Origin: Acholoe squamosa
Taxonomy: Eukaryota; Annelida; Polychaeta; Phyllodocida; Polynoidae
Assembly (NCBI GenBank): GCA_949317995.1
Contig: OX439048.1
Coordinates: forward strand, 22,387,495-22,451,494
DNA: 64,000 nucleotides
Direction of reading: 5' to 3'
Position 1 is the stretch's first letter, and each line of letters begins with the position of its first letter. The notes beneath the pieces were generated by a model that did no database searches, had not been told where the DNA came from, and saw nothing but the letters and a program-made list of their open reading frames with translations. Positions 57,835 through 64,000 of this stretch are shown here, in pieces. A program made the translations under genes and the position numbers.

Positions 57835-60800
57835 TTAATCAGTCTTTTTAGCATTGACCTTGATGGACCGGAAGCAATGAAGCAACATGGCAATGACAGA
57901 AAAGAAGAATATGCCGCGTACTAGATACAGTGATGCTGGGCATGCAGAGCCGACCACCGAGCACACATAGGCATCAATCACCAACATCAGCACACAGCGG
58001 GCAATCTCCAGCAGCGGTGCATACCACCTGAGACAAAATGGACACAGAGTTTTAGTTTAACATTTCTAAATAAGTGTTAACACTCTAAATCTAATAAGTA
58101 GCCATACCCCCACACCCATGAAATTATATATCCTTCTGTGCCTTACACAAAATCGGCAAAGTCAGGGTGCACCTTAAAGGCGGGGTAAATTAAATTAAAT
58201 TGTGATGTGTCTTAAAACACCTTCTCTATTTTCGCGCCAAATATATCACAAAATTTTATTTGGAGATTAAAAGATTTATTTCTATCTTGCCAAAACAGAT
58301 GCCGCAGACCGGCGACTATAACTCATTAAGACCCTGAGCCAACAAGGTTCTTTGGTAGGTGCCACGGCACTTACTTTCATAAATAAACCCAAAATGTGTG
58401 CCTTATACAAGGTTCACCTTATACCTGGGAGGCCACTCACTGAAAACCTTTGAAAATTCGGAAATTGTCGTTATTTTCTCAATTTCTAGTAGAAAATGCT
58501 TACAGGAATTACAGCCCAAAATTCGGAATTTCTGAAAAATTAGGAAAATGGCATCTCTGGCCTTATACACAAAGCTTAGGGTAGATGCATGGCACTGGTG
58601 ATAATGGTAGTCCCACTTACTTGTGTTCAAACAGATAGCCCAGGTTGGTGAGTGTCCACAAGATGTACAGAGTGAAGAAGAGAACCGTCCACTGGGACAG
58701 ACCCTATACACAAAAAACATTTGTATTTGTAGGTGAATCTTGAATGGTTATCATTGAAATCATATGACATTAGTGGTAGTCGTTTTACACGAAAGTTGGA
58801 GGACCTTCCAGGCACAAAACTTTGCTTAAAATACTGGAACTAAAAGTCATACTCTAAATTTATATAATAAATGTCTAATGTAAATGTTCTTCATAGGTTT
58901 GAGAGTCAGTCATTCAACTCATTGTAGCCTCCTCCCCCTATGGTTCTAGACGGCTTTTCCCACACTTAGCGATATAGAGCCTTTGAAATATAATAGCACT
59001 ACTCACTGACTTGGCGGCGTGTGTGAGTGTGTCTTGTCCAATGACGGCGAGAACCAGGTGCATGTAGCAGTACAACTTACCAAACAATGGCAGTGACTTG
59101 TCATACTTAGGCTGTGGTGACTTGATCTGGAGGGAAATGTATACTGGGAGTTCATCAATTACATGAAGTTGGCATGATGCAAGCATTCTGTACTGTAATA
59201 GCCTGAGATATATTCATGCATCATGGCCATATAAGAGCATTACAAAGGGTATTGGCATAGGGGAATACATCATTGATCGATCATAAGTATGCTAAATCAA
59301 AAGGATTACTTAAAATGTATATCAGCTCCACAAGAAGTATAAAACTTTCATCCCTTGATATAAATTAATTATAATAAGAAGCAGAAGCAGAAATTATATT
59401 CATTCAGCGGACAATAGCCGTGTATTTGTAAACATTTAGGGACAGAAACGATGAAGATATTCAGTAAATGGCTCATTACCAGTGGAATATCCTCAATCTC
59501 GCCCATTCTTGGCTTGCCTGGCATCCAGCCGGGACCTTTGACGAAGACGGAAACCTTGTTACCGATACCCTCCATAGCCCACGCAGTCGTTAAGATGTGC
59601 TTCCAGTGACACAGCTATACAGAAAATGTGAAAAATCAGAAAAGGTGAGAAATATTATTTGATATGTCCCGAAATCTATTGATCAGCCATATCACACACC
59701 AAACTTATACCGAGGCAGTGGATTGTCATTGCTGAAGCTGGTCACCAGCGATTATCACTGATAACAGTTATCAGATAAGTACCATCTCCCAAACCTTCCT
59801 CCCACGAGAGGTCCACAGAGAATATTTGGGACTTTTTTATTGGCTGATAATTAATCCCTCTAAGTCTGTATATGGTTCACCCGGGATATATATTATTAAC
59901 CAATCAAATGGTTCCCTGTATTCACTGCAGAATTTTTTGGGTACATTATGTAACACATGGTACCCATCATTTTGGTTGTTATCGGTGCTTATCTAGCCAG
60001 GTGCCGGATTAAGCAATGGCCGTTCCACTAGGCGTCAACACTAAGTCCTATACCCTCACCTGTGTGTAAATAGGGTCCCAGGAAGACAGCGGATGGACAA
60101 GCCCATACACAACTTCTTCTGACTCGGGTTCAAAGGTGCCAAAGATGCGGTCCCAGATGATGAGAACTCCTGCATAGTTCTTGTCGATACAGTAACGGTT
60201 ACGGCCATGGTGCACACGGTGATGGGACGCTGTGTTAAGGATGTATTCCAAAGGTCCAAGAGTTCGCACAATCTAAACAAAACAATGTCATTCTAAAGGA
60301 CACTGACACCTGCAGCACATGCTTTCACCCAAAATATGCTTGGGCAGTGACTATTATCTTTCAGCATGCTCTCCTATATAAGATGTACTTATGTGAAAAT
60401 GTGCTGTATTAACTCAGACAAGTGCAATGAAATACCAGTAGTCACATGATGGGCTACTGTGTTAATGGAGGACTGGTAGAAGAGGTTAAACTGGACGTGT
60501 CTCACTCACCTCTGTGTGCATCCTGAACTGGTAGAGGAGGTTAATTAAACTGGACATGTCTGTCTCACTCACCTCTGTGTGCATCCTGAACTGGTAGAGG
60601 TTAAACTGGATGTGCCTCACTCACCTCTGTGTGGATCCAGAACTGGTAGAGGAGTTAATACTGGAAGTGTCTCACTCACCTCTGTGTGGATCCAGAACTG
60701 GTAGAGGAGGTTAAACTGGAATTGTCTCACTCACCTCTGTATGAATCTAGAACTGGTAGAGGAGTTAATACTGGAAGTGTCTCACTCACCTCTGTGTGGA

Positions 60801-62978
60801 TCCAGAACTGGTAGAGGAGTTAATACTGGAAGTGTCTCACTCACCTCTGTGTGGATCCAGAACTGGTAGAGGAGTTAATACTGGAAGTGTCTCACTCACC
60901 TCTGTGTGGATCCAGAACTGGTAGAGGAGTTAATACTGGACGTGTCTCACTCACCTCTGTGTGCATCCTGAACTGGTAGAGGAGGTTAAACTGGACGTGT
61001 CTCACTTACCTGTGTGGATCCAGAACTCAGGCCACCCTTAAAAATATGTTCGTTTCCTGTCGAGAGGCCTGGTGAAATTTTTTTGTGAGAATGGAAATTT
61101 TTTTTCCTGAGTTCTGAAACAAGATTTATTTTTTTTGCCTTTAGCACAAGAAACTAGGTTTCTAATCACAAAATTTTAAAATGTAATGACAAATTCATGC
61201 CGTCCCCCTTTCGAAGTTCATAACAAATAATAATATTTTCCTTAAAAAATATTTTTTCTCCCCTCCCTCATGGGTCTGAAAAATCCCACCCTCTGTACAG
61301 GAAACGGACATATTTTTAAGGGTGGCCTGGTAGAGGAAGTTAAACTGGACGTGCGTCACTCACCTCTGTATGAATCCAGAACTGGTAGAGGAGATTAAAC
61401 TGGATGTGTGCTATAAAATGGGATGGCGGCACAAAGAAAGCCATTGGCAGGTAGAACATCTGAAAACAAAGAACAAAAACAGGGTGTTCTGAATAGTGAG
61501 CATACTCCTGTAGTTTTGGTCCAGATTAGATTTTTCACATACCAATCAATCTAAATCACTCTGCAGATATTGGATTATGTTTTGGATTTAAGTTCACTAC
61601 ATGGAGTGTGTATTCCTATGGATGCGGCATCTAATAGTTGGGTATATCATTTAGATTTAAGCACGGGGATTTAAGTGACATGGGCATTACTGAAAATAGA
61701 CCTGTGAAATTTTAAAGCTTGACTTACCCATGAGGAGTAGCGCTGTAGTACTGACTGTCTGAGGGCCGTGCCCAGGTTATAATCCTCTGAGCTGTGATGC
61801 ACCTGGTGAGCCGCCCACATGAAGTTTATTTCTGTATTGTAGACAAGAAAAGAGGTTATATCAAAGTAAGTGAAGACTAATACTTGGCATATAAGACACA
61901 CTCTGAGATTAAGGAAAGGCTATAAGGCATCGATGTGGCTTAATCTGCGTAGATGTGGCTTGATCTCGGGACGTTTAGTACTTATCTAATGTGAAAATAT
62001 CCTCCCTCCGCTGCACACCCTGATGTTGGCCAAAGACACGACTACGGGCTATCCTTGTATGTAAGTTGTGCTTTATGCGCAGGGTTATGGTATATTCCTA
62101 TTAGATAAAGAGACCAATGTATGCTCCTTTGCCTCAGCCCACCACCTAAACTCTTGTCACCAACTCTACCAAGCAACACAGCGAGGAAGGGCAGTACCTG
62201 ATATGGGAAGAGGGGAAATTTACAATGTGCAGCCCTGTGCACCCAGTAGGTAAGAAGTGAGGGGACTTACCATGTGCAGCTCTATACACCCAGTAGTAGC
62301 CCAGGTCCACCAGTAGTAAGGCCAGTAGCACAGTAAGAAGTGAGGGGACTTACCATGTGCAGCTCTGTACACCCAGTAGTAGCCCAGGTCCACCAGTAGT
62401 AAGGCCAGTAGCACAGTAAGAAGTGAGGGGACTTACCATGTGCAGCTCTGTGCACCCAGTAGGTAAGAAGTGAGGGGACTTACCATGTGCAGCTCTGTAC
62501 ACCCAGTAGTAGCCCAGGTCCACCAGTAGTAAGGCCAGTAGCACAGTAAGAAGTGAGGGGACTTACCATGTGCAGCTCTGTGCACCCAGTAGGTAAGAAG
62601 TGAGGGGACTTACCGTGTGCAGCTCTGTACACCCAGTAGTAGCCCAGGTCCACCAGTAGTAAGGCCAGTAGCACAGTAAGAAGTGAGGGGACTTACCATA
62701 TGCAGCCCTGTGCACCCAGTGGGTAAGAAGTGAGGGGACTTACCATGTGCAGCTCTGTACACCCAGTAGTAGCCCAGGTCCACCAGTAGTAAGGCCAGTA
62801 GCACAGTAAGAAGTGAGGGGACTTACCATGTGCAGCTCTGTGCACCCAGTAGTAGCCCAGGTCCACCAGTAGGAAGGCTACTATCCAGGTAATGGGGGAC
62901 TCCCAAGGAAGCTCATACATGCGGTAGTTGTTGTAGATGTAAATATATGCAGCTGCCTCAATGTTCCTCAGGAGCAGG
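57835..62978 (-). CDS. AGMO: AGMO, alkylglycerol monooxygenase (C-terminal 364 aa; 5' end outside window)
   Basis: Membrane-bound, tetrahydrobiopterin-dependent di-iron enzyme of the endoplasmic reticulum that cleaves ether bonds of alkylglycerols. Exons in transcript order: 62827-62978, 61728-61831, 61364-61459, 60060-60272, 59480-59614, 59007-59126, 58621-58703, 57835-58027; phases fit throughout. The His clusters of the fatty-acid-hydroxylase superfamily are present: HRAAH, HQVHH ([15 protein letters not shown]) and HHRVHH ([15 protein letters not shown]), followed by FKGPGW-type [13 protein letters not shown]. Hydrophobic segments include [17 protein letters not shown] and several near the C-terminus. 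Human AGMO is 445 aa, so about 80 N-terminal residues are missing and probably lie beyond 64000. The start of the first exon seen (62978) is the likeliest of two acceptors. Two introns open with exon-derived minisatellites. Confidence 0.95.
60470..61027 (-). repeat. exon-tail plus splice-donor minisatellite (AGMO, after exon 61364-61459)
   Basis: About ten units of 54-60 bp. On the minus strand each repeats the end of the upstream exon (AACCTCCTCTACCAGTTC, then the GGATTCATACAGAG-like tail), its donor GTGAGT, and the first intron bases (GAGACACTTCCAGT). Most copies keep CACAGAG followed by GTGAGTGAG. The array is separated from its source exon by the TIR element at 61028-61329. Confidence 0.93.
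61028..61329. mobile_element. TIR element, CAGGCCACCCTTAAAAATATG
   Basis: Ends CAGGCCACCCTTAAAAATAT and ATATTTTTAAGGGTGGCCTG are inverted repeats of about 32 bp that continue into GTTCGTTTCCTGT/ACAGGAAACGGAC. It interrupts the minisatellite exactly within a unit ('ccagaact' | 'gtagagg'). A partial copy is at 13140-13230. Confidence 0.92.
62221..62826 (-). repeat. exon-tail plus splice-donor minisatellite (AGMO, after exon 62827-62978)
   Basis: An exact 130-bp higher-order repeat made of one long and one short piece. Each piece repeats the end of the exon (CTACTGGGTGCACAGAGCTG then CACATG), its donor GTAAGT, and intron start CCCCTCACTTCTTAC. The long pieces also copy about 40 bp more of the exon. 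In the long copies the catalytic-motif His codon CAC has become TAC (HRAAH to YRAAH), while the real exon keeps His. No acceptor AG precedes the copies, so they are probably not exons. Confidence 0.95.
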
Positions 62979-63164
62979 CTTAAGTAAAGAAGGATGGCAA
63001 ATCAAAAAGATGAATTTTTGGGGTCTGATGCCACCATTATTTGGTGGGCTGTAAGAAATTATCAATATATCAAATAACTCACATCGAAAATCCCACATGA
63101 AGATTGACTTCTCATTTTTGTGAGAGAAAAAAAAAAGAAGAATATGAACCCACATTTTTTTTAT

Positions 63165-63250
63165 ACATTGATTGATTTGTTTAACGTCCAAAAGTTGGAT
63201 CCGCACTTCACGGGATTGCCCCATTAGTTAACAGTCCTTTATTCTATAAG
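63165..63250 (+). mobile_element. SINE-like repeat head
   Basis: (TTGA)n followed by TTTGTTTAACGTCCAAAAGT and 'tggatccgcacttcacgggattgcccc'. The inverted counterpart at 38470-38539 reads the same after complementing. TTTAACG is shared with the other SINE family. Confidence 0.65.
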
Positions 63251-63689
63251 ACATTGAGGTGAATGGAATTCAATGGCAATTGGGCGTTACTTATCAGAAA
63301 CATGTAAATCGCAGGAAAAGAATTGACAGAAAAATTGCTGATAGGTAAGGAAATATTATCAATTACTGTTCAAAAGGGTTAATCCAAAGTCCTCGTGCTA
63401 TTACGTGCAATATCTCCTTAACCTCCATTGATAAAGTTCAATTGATTCTAGATCAGCTCTATTTATATCCTGTAATGACTTTGGTATACATTTATTGTCA
63501 TTATATTGTCTTTGTTATTAATAGGTGTTATTATCACAGTAGCACTCGATCATGTATGGTGTCATAAGCACTTCGGTCACAGGTGATAAGATGTTGGTCA
63601 TCGCTGAATTAAGAAATCACCTTATTCATGGACGGAAGGGCTAAAACATACTCATACTTGTTTTAGGTAACCTAAGAGTACCTAATTAA

Positions 63690-63790
63690 GCCATTGAGGG
63701 CTAGCATTGACTATAGTCGACACCATGGCAGGCCTAGTGTCAACTATAGTCAACACCATGGCAGCCGTAGCATCGACTGTAGTCGACGCC
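63690..63790. repeat. about 40-bp tandem repeat, 3 copies
   Basis: Imperfect units share 'cgactatagtcgacaccatggcagg'-type sequence (ACTATAGTC is itself palindromic). Near the right edge of the window. Confidence 0.8.
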
Positions 63791-64000
63791 CATTATATAG
63801 GATTAGTATAGGAATTAAAAATAGGCTCGTCCTCTAGGAACTATACTTTTTTCAGAGGCAATCCCCATGGCCAGGGCAACAATTTTTGCTCTGCCCTTAA
63901 AGGGTTAATTAAGGCCGACCTTAACCCTTTCCTTACCAGCCTCCTGGGGGGTAATTTAGCGAAAATATGTACGAAATTCAGAAGTCCACCATTTCGTTAC

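Larger units (their letters stand above)
62979..64000. other. AGMO intron (5' part of the gene outside the window)
   Basis: No upstream AGMO exon is found here. At 63165-63250 lies a SINE-like head ('ttgattgatttgtttaacgtc', 'ccaaaagttgga') also seen inverted at 38470-38539. At 63690-63790 three imperfect units of about 40 bp share 'gactatagtcgacaccatgg'. Confidence 0.55.

Noticed and set aside
62146..62804. Minus-strand frames with repeated '[20 protein letters not shown]'
   Set aside because: These are array copies of the AGMO exon tail. They lack acceptors, start at non-homologous sequence and carry a His-to-Tyr change in the active-site motif.
62958..63224. Minus-strand frame upstream of AGMO as its N-terminal exon
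   Set aside because: The peptide does not resemble the AGMO N-terminus and overlaps a SINE-like repeat; the missing exons are more likely outside the window.

Overview
The window is nuclear DNA from an invertebrate animal. It has intron-rich genes with GT-AG junctions, poly(A) signals, tRNA-derived SINE-like repeats, many short terminal-inverted-repeat (TIR) elements and long minisatellites. Five conserved animal genes can be rebuilt exon by exon: VPS16, a BK-channel beta subunit (KCNMB-like), CCT5, SPMIP11/TEX49 and AGMO (5' end outside the window). An intronless TALE-like homeobox gene lies inside a VPS16 intron. I lean towards a lancelet (Branchiostoma), because minisatellites that span exon-intron boundaries ('mirage' minisatellites) are, as I recall, known from amphioxus. 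A spiralian such as a mollusc or brachiopod is not excluded. The species call is inference.

Layout. 1-24.1 kb is gene-poor: C-rich minisatellite (2.5-5.6 kb) interrupted by a tRNA-like unit, several TIR elements, a SINE nested in a TIR element (14.6-15.1 kb), a 187-bp repeat family and many poly-C/poly-G runs. Only two weak candidate exons of an unidentified gene (7597-7682, 9866-9929) were found there. 24.16-43.40 kb (+) is VPS16: 21 coding exons, 829 aa, with two U12-type introns (one AT-AC, one GT-AG) and the homeobox gene (34.56-35.91 kb, same strand) inside intron 11. 45.02-46.49 kb (+) is the KCNMB-like gene in three exons. 47.31-52.92 kb (-) is CCT5 in ten exons. It shares a 300-bp divergent promoter with SPMIP11 (+, 53.22-55.69 kb, three exons). 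57.84-62.98 kb (-) is AGMO, eight exons seen, N-terminus off the right edge.

The most striking pattern is three separate minisatellites (39.64-40.82 kb in VPS16; 60.47-61.03 and 62.22-62.83 kb in AGMO). In each, the repeat unit is the tail of the adjacent exon plus its own 5' splice site plus the start of the intron, so each intron carries about 8 to 19 extra copies of the splice donor. A second theme is a family of short TIR elements ending TACCGTAATCTCCCGCG, present in introns of VPS16, KCNMB and CCT5 and between genes. One copy carries a GC-rich 90-bp satellite. Functionally the genes are unrelated housekeeping or tissue genes: endolysosomal tethering, ion-channel modulation, protein folding, sperm axoneme and ether-lipid breakdown. 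Nothing suggests they act as one pathway.
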